This document shows positions 7,880-16,406 of a stretch of DNA of 27,985 nt, piece after piece; within the stretch, counting starts at the first letter, position 1, and every line of letters starts with the position of its first letter. The notes beneath the pieces were generated by a model. It searched no databases. It saw nothing but the letters and a program-made list of their open reading frames with translations, and was not told where the DNA came from. The translations under genes were made by a program, and so were the position numbers. This DNA comes from an uncultured Methylococcaceae bacterium (lineage in GTDB: Bacteria; Pseudomonadota; Gammaproteobacteria; Methylococcales; Methylomonadaceae): contig CAJAHC010000143.1 of assembly GCA_903939355.1 (NCBI GenBank), forward strand, positions 1 through 27,985. Direction: 5' to 3'.

Positions 7880-10259
7880 CTTCCTCTTTTTCATCATCAG
7901 CTGACATATCAGAAATTTCTTTTAATCGGGATATCGCTTTGAAATTAATGCTGTTCTCAGGATATGACCCTTCTTCGTTTGCCTCACCTGCGAGTTGACC
8001 AGTCAATAATTCCAGCGTTTCATCAACGCTGGCTACTGCGTAAATAGCAAACAGTCCATTTGCAACCGCATCAATAACTTCTTGTTTTAACATGAGATTA
8101 CGTTTATTTGCAGATGGAATAATAGCAGCGTGTTCACCATTAAGACCACGGGCCTGACAAAGTCTAAAGTAGCCTTCTATTTTCTCATTAACACCACCTA
8201 CGGCCTGTACTTCTCCGTATTGATTTATTGACCCAGTAACCGCAAAAGATTGCATAATCGGTATACGGGTAAGCGCAGAAATAAGGCAACAGAGCTCAGC
8301 TAACGACGCACTATCACCATCAATATAACCATAAGACTGCTCAATCGCAATACTGGCAGATATTGCTAAAGGAAATTGCTGTGCGTATGAGTGCCCCAGA
8401 TAACCGGTTAAAATCATAACACCTTTTGAATGGATGGCCTGACCCAATTCAGCTTCGCGTTCGATATCAACAATGCCTCTGGAACCTGGATAAACTGTAG
8501 TGGTAATACGAGCAGGAGCACCAAAACTACTGCCGCCAATTTCCAAAACAGTTAAGCCGTTGATCTTTCCGATAGCCTCGCCTTCGGTATCAATCAAAAT
8601 CGTGCCGTCAAGCATCTCTTCCAGTATAGCTTGGGACAGACGACCATTGCGATGTTCTCGGGCAGTTAATGCTTGTTCAATATGTGTTCTGTCGATTTCA
8701 TTTTGTGCACTTAGCTTGCAAAAGAGATTGGCTTCAGCAATTATGTCTAGCGAATCTTTTATGTGAGCCGAAAAATGATGCTGATTTTCTGAGAGTCGGC
8801 AACTGTGCTCAACTAAACCCTCAATAGCGGCGCGAGTTAAAGGCTTGGTGCCAGAGTCAGCGGCCTGTTTAAACATTAATCTAGCAAAGCCTTGCATGGA
8901 TTCATTGTTAAGGGGAATGTAATTATCAAAATCGGCAAGAATCCTGAACATTTCATTAAATTCACTATCCATTTCTTCAAGGAGATAATAAATATCCCGA
9001 GAACCAACCAGAATTACCTTAACATTAAGAGGAATGACTTCGGGTTTTAAAGTAATGGTATTAATACCTAACTCTGAATAAGGCGATTCAATCTCAATGC
9101 GTCCTGATTGTAAGGCTCGCTTTAAGCCTTCCCACACAAAGGGATAGGTCAACAGTTTTTCAGCGTCGAGAATTAAATAACCACCATTGGCTTTATGCAG
9201 TGAGCCTGCGCAAATTTTTCGATAATTAGTAACCAATGCACCTTGTTCACTGACATATTCAATACGCCCAAACAGGTTTTGATAGATTGGATGAGGTTCA
9301 TAAATTACGGGAGCGCCACTTTCCTGTTTATTATCGACAATAATATTTGGTGCATACAGCTCGGTCAACGTCATGCGTTTTGTAGCTGTTTCTCGTGGTT
9401 CGAGTGTACGCGCCGGCATTAAATAATCAGTAATGGTTTGATCGAGATTTTTTTTGATTTCTTCTAAATAAGTGATGGCATCATCAATATTTAGATATTT
9501 ATCATTCAGCTCCGAAAATAAAGGTTCAATAGCCAAGCTGATAGTGTCATTATCAAGTTGCTTTATTTTTTCAACCATTGTTCTGCGCCACTGGGGTAAT
9601 TCCAGTAACACATCACTTAAATATTCCTCCAGACTTTCAACTTGACTGTGAAATTCTTCACGCTCAGTTTGTGGTAATTGCGTAAATTGCTCTTCATTAA
9701 GAGACTTGTTTTCTCGGATAGGTGCAAACGTAATGGATTCACTTTCCCTAAATAGAGCAATTTTATATCCTTGGGCTTTATGATCTACAAGGTCAATCGC
9801 AGCGTTATAATTTTGGCTAAACAGACGTTCAATTGCAGATTTTTTTTGCTGATAAGCCGGGCTTTCAAAAGCGGCTGGAAACGTTGCCAATAAATCATCC
9901 AGTAATTTTTCGATATCCTTGCAAAATACTTGCCCAAACTCAGCGGGTAATTCTATGGCAACAGGTTCTCTTGAATTTTCAAAGTTATCTACATAAACAT
10001 AAGAGGATGGTGCCGGCAAAGCTTGAGAAACCACATCCAAATGGCTCGTAACCATAGTCAATCGCCCCAAGCCTGTTTCGCCCATCACAAAAATATTGTA
10101 GCCCGGATTCGGCATAGCAATACCAAACTCCAATGCCGACTGCGCCCTGGATTGTCCTAAAATCCCACTTTGCAAGCGGGTTGCTTCCGGTAAATCTATG
10201 CCGGTCAAATCGACATTTAGTTTCAGTGAGTCAAGTGGAAGTTTTAAAGTAGTAGACAT
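7872..10259 (-). CDS. Lon-like ATP-dependent protease (AAA_32 plus Lon proteolytic domain)
   Basis: The 795-residue protein belongs to the Lon-related family with an AAA_32-type N-terminal module and a C-terminal Lon peptidase domain (the YcbZ/LonH-like group), not to classical LonA. The N-terminal P-loop reads GETGLGRLT at 60-68, with Arg66 where lysine is canonical. A Walker B-like GGYLILDAEKLL lies in the middle. The proteolytic dyad is visible as S650 in DGDSAS and K693 in GVNEKIEGYF. The 43-residue spacing equals that of E. coli Lon S679/K722, so peptidase activity is likely. Substrates are unknown. It lies 82 bases downstream of lnt in the same direction and could share its transcript. 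The terminal 20 residues are acidic and low in complexity. Confidence 0.88.
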   Translation of the reverse strand: MSTTLKLPLDSLKLNVDLTGIDLPEATRLQSGILGQSRAQSALEFGIAMPNPGYNIFVMGETGLGRLTMVTSHLDVVSQALPAPSSYVYVDNFENSREPVAIELPAEFGQVFCKDIEKLLDDLLATFPAAFESPAYQQKKSAIERLFSQNYNAAIDLVDHKAQGYKIALFRESESITFAPIRENKSLNEEQFTQLPQTEREEFHSQVESLEEYLSDVLLELPQWRRTMVEKIKQLDNDTISLAIEPLFSELNDKYLNIDDAITYLEEIKKNLDQTITDYLMPARTLEPRETATKRMTLTELYAPNIIVDNKQESGAPVIYEPHPIYQNLFGRIEYVSEQGALVTNYRKICAGSLHKANGGYLILDAEKLLTYPFVWEGLKRALQSGRIEIESPYSELGINTITLKPEVIPLNVKVILVGSRDIYYLLEEMDSEFNEMFRILADFDNYIPLNNESMQGFARLMFKQAADSGTKPLTRAAIEGLVEHSCRLSENQHHFSAHIKDSLDIIAEANLFCKLSAQNEIDRTHIEQALTAREHRNGRLSQAILEEMLDGTILIDTEGEAIGKINGLTVLEIGGSSFGAPARITTTVYPGSRGIVDIEREAELGQAIHSKGVMILTGYLGHSYAQQFPLAISASIAIEQSYGYIDGDSASLAELCCLISALTRIPIMQSFAVTGSINQYGEVQAVGGVNEKIEGYFRLCQARGLNGEHAAIIPSANKRNLMLKQEVIDAVANGLFAIYAVASVDETLELLTGQLAGEANEEGSYPENSINFKAISRLKEISDMSADDEKEEEG

Positions 10260-10341
10260 GGATAAATGCGAAAAGACTTGGAGTATAAATAATTGAACAT
10301 TCTATCATTTTTATACGTTGCTTCGATAACAAGTCTGTCTA

Positions 10342-11844
10342 TTAATTACGAATAACTTTTGGTTGGGTATAAAAAATAAGACTAAATAACAAGATTAACA
10401 GTACGATAAGAGAGGGAAGATCACCAAATCTAGCATAAGGTGTTATACCGATCATGGGTATGATGGATTCGTTAAGTACTGTCGTTTTAAATAAGGGTGC
10501 CTGCTGGATGATTTCACCCTTCGGTCCAATAACTGCAGTTGCACCGGTATTGGTCGCTCGTAACATGAAACGTCCAGTTTCTAAGGCGCGCATTCTGGCC
10601 ATTTGCAGGTGTTGATAGGGCTCGATTGAATGACCAAACCATCCGTCATTGGTTACGTTAACCAGATAAGCAGCCTCAGATAAGCCTGTAATACTCAGAT
10701 CACCAAAGGCATCTTCATAACAGATAGATGTTATAAAGGAATAACCACCCGCTTTTAATAACGCCTGATTTTTGTTGCCGGGCGTAAAGTTCCTCAGCTT
10801 TATACCTAGGCTATTTAATATAAAGCCTGACACCGGTTGCCAGGGTAAATATTCACCAAAAGGTAGTAAATGTTTCTTTCGATAGAGGGCACTGTCCTTA
10901 CCCAGCGTCATTACAGTATTGTATTTCTCGTTTGTTAATTCATCATAAGCGGGTAGGCTAACAATTAAATCTGTCTTATGTTGTTCTGCAGCCCTACTTA
11001 AAGGTAGCAAAAATCCTTCGTGTACATCCGCCAAATAAGCCGGAATAGACGTTTCAGGCCACACGATTACAGACGAAGTCCAATTTGCTTCTGTTAGTTC
11101 TTTATAAAGCATTAGGGTTTTAAGTTTATTTTCCGGAAGCCATTTTTGGTCTTGACTGATATTGCCTTGAATTAAAGACACGTCGATAGGATTGCCAAGG
11201 GGATGAGTCCATTTTATCGTTTTTAATAAGCTGCCACCTGTCCATATGGCAATAAGTAGAAGAGACAAAAACGGCCAATGTTTTTTGTGTTGAAAAATAA
11301 AAGCACCAGTAGAAGCCGTTAAGGCTACTAAAAAGCCAGTACCATAAACACCCAAGACAGGTATATAGCCTGCTAAAGGCATATCCAGTTGGGAGTAAGC
11401 ACTTTGTAACCAAGGAAAGCCATCAAGCACCCAAGCACCACGAAAATATTCGAATAACAGCCAAACAACGGGCATAACCAGAATTCCTTTAAGCCCTTGG
11501 TCGTCGCGGCGAATTGAAACAGAGATATAACCTACCAGCGCTGGAAATAGCGCCCAAAAACCAAAAAACAGGCAAGTGATCAGGCTTGAGCTTAAGGGGT
11601 TGGCACCGCCAAAATCATGGATGCTGATGTAAACCCAAGAGACACCTACGCCAAATGAGCCAAGGCCAAATAAATAGCCTCTAAAGAATGCCTGCCTGGG
11701 CGTTGTCTTTTGCCAGCAAGTAAAAAGCAGGCTAAGGGCAACTGGTGCTAGATAATGCTGATCGAAGGGTGCAAAAGCCAGAGTAAATAAAATACCCGCA
11801 AATGTTACCAGCAGATTCGAATATGTTTTTGATGAAATTAGCAT
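10342..11844 (-). CDS. lnt: Apolipoprotein N-acyltransferase
   Basis: Lnt adds the third acyl chain to the N-terminal cysteine of lipoproteins in the inner membrane, preparing them for Lol export. The 500-residue protein has about six hydrophobic helices in the first 200 residues, a periplasmic nitrilase-like domain, and a last hydrophobic helix near the C-terminus (about 477-493). The catalytic triad is present: E264 in WPETSIP, K323 in YRKKHLLPFGEY and C375 in ICYEDAFG, matching E267/K335/C387 of E. coli. The length is close to the usual 510. It sits between yicC (82 bases upstream) and the Lon-like protease (82 bases downstream), all on the minus strand. The usual corC/ybeX partner is absent here. 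Confidence 0.95.
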   Translation of the reverse strand: MLISSKTYSNLLVTFAGILFTLAFAPFDQHYLAPVALSLLFTCWQKTTPRQAFFRGYLFGLGSFGVGVSWVYISIHDFGGANPLSSSLITCLFFGFWALFPALVGYISVSIRRDDQGLKGILVMPVVWLLFEYFRGAWVLDGFPWLQSAYSQLDMPLAGYIPVLGVYGTGFLVALTASTGAFIFQHKKHWPFLSLLLIAIWTGGSLLKTIKWTHPLGNPIDVSLIQGNISQDQKWLPENKLKTLMLYKELTEANWTSSVIVWPETSIPAYLADVHEGFLLPLSRAAEQHKTDLIVSLPAYDELTNEKYNTVMTLGKDSALYRKKHLLPFGEYLPWQPVSGFILNSLGIKLRNFTPGNKNQALLKAGGYSFITSICYEDAFGDLSITGLSEAAYLVNVTNDGWFGHSIEPYQHLQMARMRALETGRFMLRATNTGATAVIGPKGEIIQQAPLFKTTVLNESIIPMIGITPYARFGDLPSLIVLLILLFSLIFYTQPKVIRN

Positions 11845-11926
11845 GGATTGAAGCTACCAGGTTTGAGATACCTACCTAGAAACAAATAAGATGACTTTGT
11901 ATTGATTGATTTTCATAACTTGAGTG

Positions 11927-12793
11927 TTATTCAATATTTTGTATTTGCTCACGCATTTGTTCAATCAGCACTTTAAGCTCAATAGCTATTTGAGTCATTT
12001 CTTTGTCGGTTGATTTAGAGCCCAAGGTATTGGCTTCACGGTTAAGTTCTTGCATTAAAAAATCCAGGCGTCTACCGACGGGCTCTTTCTCTTTTAGAAC
12101 CCGAACTACTTCAGTGAGATGGGTGTTCAGTCGATCCAGTTCTTCGGTAATATCCAGTTTTTGCGCCAGATAAACCAGTTCCTGTTCCAGGCGATCAAAA
12201 TCGGGTTCTGCCACCAGTTCCACGATTTTATCGGTTACTTTATTGCGAATCAATAATAAGACTTCCGGCATACGTTTGTTGGCTAAGACAACAAAGCCTT
12301 GCATTTTTAGGCAGCGTTCTTCTAGTAAGGCTTTAAGTTGAGCGCCTTCACGTTCTCGAGCTTGCAGAAATTGGGTAAGTGTTTGTTTGACTAAATGTGT
12401 AATAGCTTCGTTAAGGTGAGTTTTATCAGTAACCGGTTCTTGTTGAATGCCTGAAAATGCTAAAACATCCAGAGCTGAAAAGGATAAAGAGACTTGCATT
12501 TGTTCTTCAATTAGGTGAGTGGCAGCAAGTAAGGCTTTAACCGCATCAATATTGATATGAAAGTTTTGGTCGTCTTGAGACAGTTTTTTATAACTTAAGG
12601 CGCATTCAACCTTGCCGCGATTGATTTTTGCGGCAATAATTGAGCGAAGGTCGGCTTCAAGGAAGCGTAAGTGATCAGGTAATTTTAAGGTGATATCGCA
12701 GTAACGGTGATTGACAGAGCGTAATTCGCAATTTAGAGTTAAATCTCCGATACGAGCTTCATTCCCGGCATAGGCGGTCATACTTTTAATCAT
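11927..12793 (-). CDS. yicC: YicC-family endoribonuclease
   Basis: YicC/YloC proteins are oligomeric endoribonucleases; the E. coli member takes part in small-RNA decay. The 288-residue length matches E. coli YicC almost exactly. The N-terminal YicC domain starts IKSMTAYAG and contains ELRSVNHRY (23-31). The C-terminal DUF1732 domain contains RRLDFLMQELNREANTLGSKS (241-261), the family hallmark. The ATG at 12793 has a GGGTGA just upstream. An internal in-frame ATG four codons later is a less likely start. It diverges from rph across a 162-base gap, so two RNA-processing genes share one regulatory region. Elsewhere yicC often precedes gmk-rpoZ; that is not the case here. Confidence 0.93.
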   Translation of the reverse strand: MIKSMTAYAGNEARIGDLTLNCELRSVNHRYCDITLKLPDHLRFLEADLRSIIAAKINRGKVECALSYKKLSQDDQNFHINIDAVKALLAATHLIEEQMQVSLSFSALDVLAFSGIQQEPVTDKTHLNEAITHLVKQTLTQFLQAREREGAQLKALLEERCLKMQGFVVLANKRMPEVLLLIRNKVTDKIVELVAEPDFDRLEQELVYLAQKLDITEELDRLNTHLTEVVRVLKEKEPVGRRLDFLMQELNREANTLGSKSTDKEMTQIAIELKVLIEQMREQIQNIE

Positions 12794-12955
12794 TGTTCAC
12801 CCAGGTTTTTAGAGATTTAGTCTTAAGGTTACGTCTTCTAATTCTGTCGCTTACAACCAATATTGGTTTGCTTTTAAGCAAGCAATTATAAAATTGGGGG
12901 AAGTATAGCTTATAAGTCAGGTATACTGTCAGGTTTTCATTTTATCGGAACACAC

Positions 12956-13678
12956 ATGAGACCAAGCGGACGTAATCCAGATCAACTCAGAGACATAAAA
13001 TTTACCTGTGGTTATACTAAGCATGCAGAAGGCTCTGTACTGGTTGAGTTTGGCGACACTCGTGTGCTTTGTACGGCCAGTGTTGACAAGAGTGTCCCCC
13101 GCTTTCTAAAAGGTAAGGGTGAAGGCTGGGTAACTGCTGAGTATGGCATGTTGCCTCGTTCAACACATAGTCGTATGGGGCGTGAAGCCGCTTATGGCAA
13201 GCAGGGTGGACGCACCCTGGAAATTCAGCGTTTGATTGGCCGCTCTTTAAGAGCCGCGGTAGATTTAAAAGCATTGGGTGAACATACCATAACCATTGAT
13301 TGCGATGTACTTCAGGCTGATGGTGGTACCCGTACGGCTGCAATTACCGGTGGTTTTGTGGCCTTGTCGATAGCAATAGAAAAAATGCTTAAGCGCAAAT
13401 TAATTAAGACCAACCCTCTGCATGGTCAGGTTGCTTCAGTATCAGTTGGTATTTATAACGGTGTGCCAGTGTTGGATTTGGATTATGCAGAAGACAGCAA
13501 CGCCGAAACCGATATGAACGTGGTGATGAACGATGCTGCTGCATTTATTGAAGTGCAAGGTACCGCCGAGGGACATGCCTTTAGAAAAGAAGAGATGGAT
13601 GCCATGTTGGAGTTAGCCAGCCTCGGTATCAAACATTTACTTGAGAAACAACAAGAAGCATTAGAAAACTATTTATAA
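12956..13678 (+). CDS. rph: Ribonuclease PH
   Basis: RNase PH is a phosphorolytic 3'-5' exoribonuclease that trims tRNA 3' ends and takes part in rRNA turnover as a hexamer. The 240-residue protein has the family start [13 protein letters not shown]86 ([15 protein letters not shown]) and R126 ([14 protein letters not shown]) stand at the same positions as the phosphate-binding arginines of E. coli RNase PH. The C-terminus is complete, unlike the frameshifted copy in E. coli K-12. The ATG at 12956 gives the canonical N-terminus. It is followed 30 bases later by rdgB, a common gammaproteobacterial pairing that suggests a joint transcript. Confidence 0.97.
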   Translation: MRPSGRNPDQLRDIKFTCGYTKHAEGSVLVEFGDTRVLCTASVDKSVPRFLKGKGEGWVTAEYGMLPRSTHSRMGREAAYGKQGGRTLEIQRLIGRSLRAAVDLKALGEHTITIDCDVLQADGGTRTAAITGGFVALSIAIEKMLKRKLIKTNPLHGQVASVSVGIYNGVPVLDLDYAEDSNAETDMNVVMNDAAAFIEVQGTAEGHAFRKEEMDAMLELASLGIKHLLEKQQEALENYL

Positions 13679-13708
13679 AATAAAAGCCTTTTGCCTTCAG
13701 CCTAAACT

Positions 13709-14314
13709 ATGACTTTTTTATCAACGCAACAAATCATTTTAGCCAGTAGCAATATAGGTAAAATCAAAGAAATCCAAGACATTCTTGCCGAGCATCTAAT
13801 TGTTCCACAGTCGGTATTTAATGTGACCGATGCTGATGAGACAGGCTCCACCTTTGTAGAAAATGCTATTATCAAAGCCAGACATGCGGCTTTTCAGTGT
13901 AAGTTGCCGGCCATAGCAGACGATTCCGGTTTGGTTGTTGATGCTTTAAGCGGTGCGCCGGGTGTTATTTCTGCTCGTTATGCCGGTGTTGGCGCCTCTG
14001 ATCGGGATAATGTGCAAAAGTTACTAAAAGAACTGGAAGACGTTCCGGAGGAGCGGCGTAGCGCCCGTTTTATCTGTGTTATGGTTTTTCTGGAAGATGC
14101 TGAAGATCCTTTTCCAGTGATTGCGCAAGGCGTTTGGGAAGGGCAAATTTTATTTCAACCGATTGGTGCCAATGGGTTTGGTTATGATCCTGTTTTTTGG
14201 GTACCTGAACAGCAGTGCGCATCGGCTGAATTATCAGCCGCTGTTAAAAATTCGTTAAGCCATAGGAGCAAGGCGTTACGAAGTTTGACAGATTTGATTA
14301 AGGCAAGAGTATAA
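13709..14314 (+). CDS. rdgB: dITP/XTP (non-canonical purine NTP) pyrophosphatase, RdgB/HAM1 family
   Basis: This enzyme hydrolyses deaminated purine triphosphates (dITP, XTP) to monophosphates and keeps them out of DNA and RNA. The 201-residue protein has the family motifs in order: ASSNIGKIKEI (12-22), IADDSGL with catalytic-region D71/D72, GAPGVISARYAG (82-93), GANGFGYDPVF, and SHRSKAL near the C-terminus. The length is normal. It follows rph after 30 bases and precedes the phosphotransferase gene after 14 bases, so rph-rdgB-kinase-MOSC reads as one operon. Together with mutY further along, it belongs to the genome-sanitation functions of the window. Confidence 0.96.
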   Translation: MTFLSTQQIILASSNIGKIKEIQDILAEHLIVPQSVFNVTDADETGSTFVENAIIKARHAAFQCKLPAIADDSGLVVDALSGAPGVISARYAGVGASDRDNVQKLLKELEDVPEERRSARFICVMVFLEDAEDPFPVIAQGVWEGQILFQPIGANGFGYDPVFWVPEQQCASAELSAAVKNSLSHRSKALRSLTDLIKARV

Positions 14315-14328
14315 CTCAATCATTATTG

Positions 14329-15390
14329 ATGAATACGCCAGATTTGATTGCTCGGCAGTTTGCCAAAACCATTGTCACTGTTTCTCCGCTTGGAAACGGC
14401 CTGATTAATGATACGTTTCTGGTTGCAACGGAATCATCACATTTTGTTCTGCAACGAATAAATCCCAAGGTTTTTCCTAAGCCTGAGCAGATCATGGATA
14501 ATTTGATCAAGCTTAATCGGCATATAAAACAAAAATCGAATGTGGCGCTACAGCTCAAAATACCTGAGTCCTTAAAGACGATAAGCAACCATGATTTTTA
14601 CTTGGATGAGCAGGGTGATTGTTGGCGTGCACTGGACTATATTCAAGATTCTGTCAGCCTTGAGACACTTGCTGATCTAAGTCAAGCCGAACAAACGGGG
14701 TTTGCCTTGGGTTATTTTCATTGTTTAGTGAATGATCTTGATCCATTGCTTTTGCATGATACGTTGCCCGGCTTTCATATTGCACCCGCTTATTTAACTC
14801 ATTATGAAGACGTTATAGCGGAAGCGCCTAGGCAAACTGATCTTGCAAGTATTTATTGTGAAGAGTTTATTGCCAAATATCAGTATTTGGCCGATATTTT
14901 GGAAACTGCAAAAGAGAAAGGATTATTGCCCATGCGGGTTATTCATGGTGATCCTAAATTAAATAATTTTCTCTTTGATCAATATGGTGAAGAGATTATC
15001 AGTCTTATTGATTTGGATACGGTTAAGCCTGGTTTGGTACATTACGATGTTGGTGATTGTTTACGTTCTTGTTGTCACAAATTGGAATCCAATGAATTTG
15101 ATCTTGAGCTATGTGCAGCTATATTAAAAGGCTATTTAGCAGAAGTCAGCGTGTTTTTTTCAGAAGATGATTATCGATTTTTGGTTGCGGCTATACAATT
15201 AATTCCCTTTGAGTTGGGATTGCGGTTTTATACTGATTACCTGGAAGGTAATCAGTATTTTAAAGTAACTGAGCCAACAGAAAATTTACGACGCGCAGTC
15301 AATCAATTTGAGCTTTGCCAAAACATTATCGCGCAAGAACCCGCCATTAAGACATTAATAAAGCGAATAAAAAGCCAATGCAAAAGTTAA
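14329..15390 (+). CDS. APH/choline-kinase-fold phosphotransferase, NahK-like
   Basis: The 353-residue protein has the aminoglycoside-phosphotransferase (APH) kinase fold. A glycine-rich nucleotide loop lies early (SPLGNGLINDTFLV). The catalytic loop HGDPKLNN has H206, D208 and N213, and the metal-binding IDLDTVKPG has D228. The length and the sequence around HGDPKLNNFLFD resemble N-acetylhexosamine 1-kinase (NahK)-type enzymes, so a sugar or amino-sugar substrate is likelier than an antibiotic, but I cannot fix it. No sugar-pathway genes are nearby. The ATG at 14329 is preferred over the TTG one codon earlier; neither has a good ribosome-binding site. Its 3' end overlaps the MOSC gene by 13 bases, so the two are probably co-translated. 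Confidence 0.75.
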   Translation: MNTPDLIARQFAKTIVTVSPLGNGLINDTFLVATESSHFVLQRINPKVFPKPEQIMDNLIKLNRHIKQKSNVALQLKIPESLKTISNHDFYLDEQGDCWRALDYIQDSVSLETLADLSQAEQTGFALGYFHCLVNDLDPLLLHDTLPGFHIAPAYLTHYEDVIAEAPRQTDLASIYCEEFIAKYQYLADILETAKEKGLLPMRVIHGDPKLNNFLFDQYGEEIISLIDLDTVKPGLVHYDVGDCLRSCCHKLESNEFDLELCAAILKGYLAEVSVFFSEDDYRFLVAAIQLIPFELGLRFYTDYLEGNQYFKVTEPTENLRRAVNQFELCQNIIAQEPAIKTLIKRIKSQCKS

Positions 15391-15860
15391 CTGTCGCCGA
15401 ATTGATACAAGTGTTTCCAAACGACGGAGAGCTGGTTTGGATAGGAGTAAGGCCGGCGCACGGTGAACCAATGATTGCGGTGAGTAGAGTTATGGTTAAC
15501 CAACTCTCGGGCTTGATTGGTGATCGTTATAACGGCAGTAGTGGTAAACGACACGTTACATTAATTCAATACGAACATTTGGCGGTGCTTGAGTCATTGA
15601 TGGGTAAAGAGGTTTCCCCGGAATTCTTGCGCCGCAATCTGGTCATTAAAGGTATAAATTTGTTGGCGTTAAAAAATGCCAAGTTTAGGATTGGCGGGGT
15701 TGTTTTTCAAACAACCGGATTTTGTCATCCCTGTTCTAAAATGGAAGTTACATTAGGTGCTGGAGGTTATAACGCAATGCGCGGACATGGCGGCTTAACT
15801 GCTCAGGTTTTACAGGAAGGTTTGCTACGATTAGGGGATAGGTTGACGGTCTTGTCTTGA
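15378..15860 (+). CDS. MOSC-domain protein
   Basis: The 160-residue protein is essentially one MOSC (molybdenum cofactor sulfurase C-terminal) domain. It shows IGVRPAHGEPM, SGLIGDRY, RHVTLIQYEHL, RRNLVIKGINL and the cysteine motif GFCHPCSKME (C116, C119). One of these cysteines is the expected cofactor or sulfur ligand. Members of the family bind molybdenum cofactor and reduce N-hydroxylated compounds or carry sulfur; which applies here is unknown. No molybdenum genes are in the window. The start ATG lies inside the end of the kinase gene. The compact size resembles stand-alone YiiM-type MOSC proteins, but it is shorter and lacks their C-terminal extension. Confidence 0.83.
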   Translation: MQKLTVAELIQVFPNDGELVWIGVRPAHGEPMIAVSRVMVNQLSGLIGDRYNGSSGKRHVTLIQYEHLAVLESLMGKEVSPEFLRRNLVIKGINLLALKNAKFRIGGVVFQTTGFCHPCSKMEVTLGAGGYNAMRGHGGLTAQVLQEGLLRLGDRLTVLS

Positions 15861-15881
15861 GAAATGATACGATTTTAAAAA

Positions 15882-15906
15882 AAATTGGCGGAAACGAATT
15901 CCGCCA
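15882..15906 (-). terminator. Terminator downstream of mutY-yggX (minus-strand reading)
   Basis: An 8-bp perfect stem pairs TGGCGGAA (15886-15893) with TTCCGCCA (15899-15906), with a five-base loop. Read on the minus strand the stem runs straight into a tract of eight Ts (A-rich on the plus strand, 15877-15884), which fits a terminator for transcripts from asmA-mutY-yggX about 230 bases after the yggX stop. On the plus strand there is no T tract, although the hairpin also lies 25 bases after the MOSC gene. Confidence 0.65.
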
Positions 15907-16133
15907 GAATGACACTTACATGAGGGTGTAATGCTAACTAAAAATTGCTAAGTTAGCGTTTATGTTACTTGAAAGTTATTACACTACTGTGACAAAATTG
16001 TTAAAAATTTAGTTTATATTAAAAAGCTTTTAAAATGAGCAAACGAACGGTCTATGGGTTTTTAAGTCATAATCGGTGTAACTTTGATTGCTACTTTAGA
16101 GCTGAATCTACTTTTGAATTGTAAGGGGCTGAT

Positions 16134-16406
16134 TTACGTTGTCGGTGGTATATAACCTTCAGGCATTTCATTATTACCTTCAAATAAAAACTTGGTTCTT
16201 TCTTCTGCCAAATAAGCTCGAGCTTTCGGGTCAAAGCTTGCCAATTTATTTTCATTAATAAGAATGGTTTGTTTTGATAGCCATTCTTTCCAAGCTGATT
16301 TAGATATTTTTTCATAAATTTCCAGACCCTTGGGTCCTGGAAAAGGTGGCTCATCAAAGCCTTCGGCTTCTATACCCAGTTTTACGCACTTAACCATTCT
16401 AGTCAT
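16134..16406 (-). CDS. yggX: Fe(2+)-trafficking / oxidative damage protection protein YggX
   Basis: YggX is a small cytoplasmic protein that protects iron-sulfur clusters and takes part in labile iron handling. The 90-residue protein matches the family along its length: MVKCVKLG with the conserved C7, GFDEPPFPGPKGLEIYEKIS, AWKEWLSKQTILINE, and FLFEG near the end. Its ATG overlaps the mutY stop by four bases (ATGA), so it is translationally coupled to mutY. The pairing makes sense, since MutY is itself a 4Fe-4S enzyme. It is the last gene of the asmA-mutY-yggX group. Confidence 0.96.
   Translation of the reverse strand: MTRMVKCVKLGIEAEGFDEPPFPGPKGLEIYEKISKSAWKEWLSKQTILINENKLASFDPKARAYLAEERTKFLFEGNNEMPEGYIPPTT

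Noticed and set aside
10260..10341. Possible oriC or DnaA boxes anywhere in the window, suggested by the mnmG-rsmG-parAB cluster
   Set aside because: I searched by eye for TTATCCACA-like words and their complements, including around mnmG, and found no cluster. The interval given is only one of the gaps examined.
12863..12892. TTGGTT with an 18-base spacer to TATAAA upstream of rph
   Set aside because: It is a plausible promoter, but this AT-rich DNA offers several equal candidates (for example TATACT near 12922), so I could not choose.
13017..13343. 108-codon open frame on the minus strand inside rph
   Set aside because: It is antisense to conserved RNase PH sequence, and its His/Gln-rich composition is typical of a shadow frame.
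15933..15957. GCTAACT/AGTTAGC hairpin as a plus-strand terminator for the MOSC gene
   Set aside because: It is a real 7-bp inverted repeat with an 11-base loop, but no T tract follows, and the hairpin at 15886-15906 lies nearer.
16091..16357. 88-codon minus-strand frame overlapping yggX
   Set aside because: It is another frame of the same strand, and yggX matches its family end to end.
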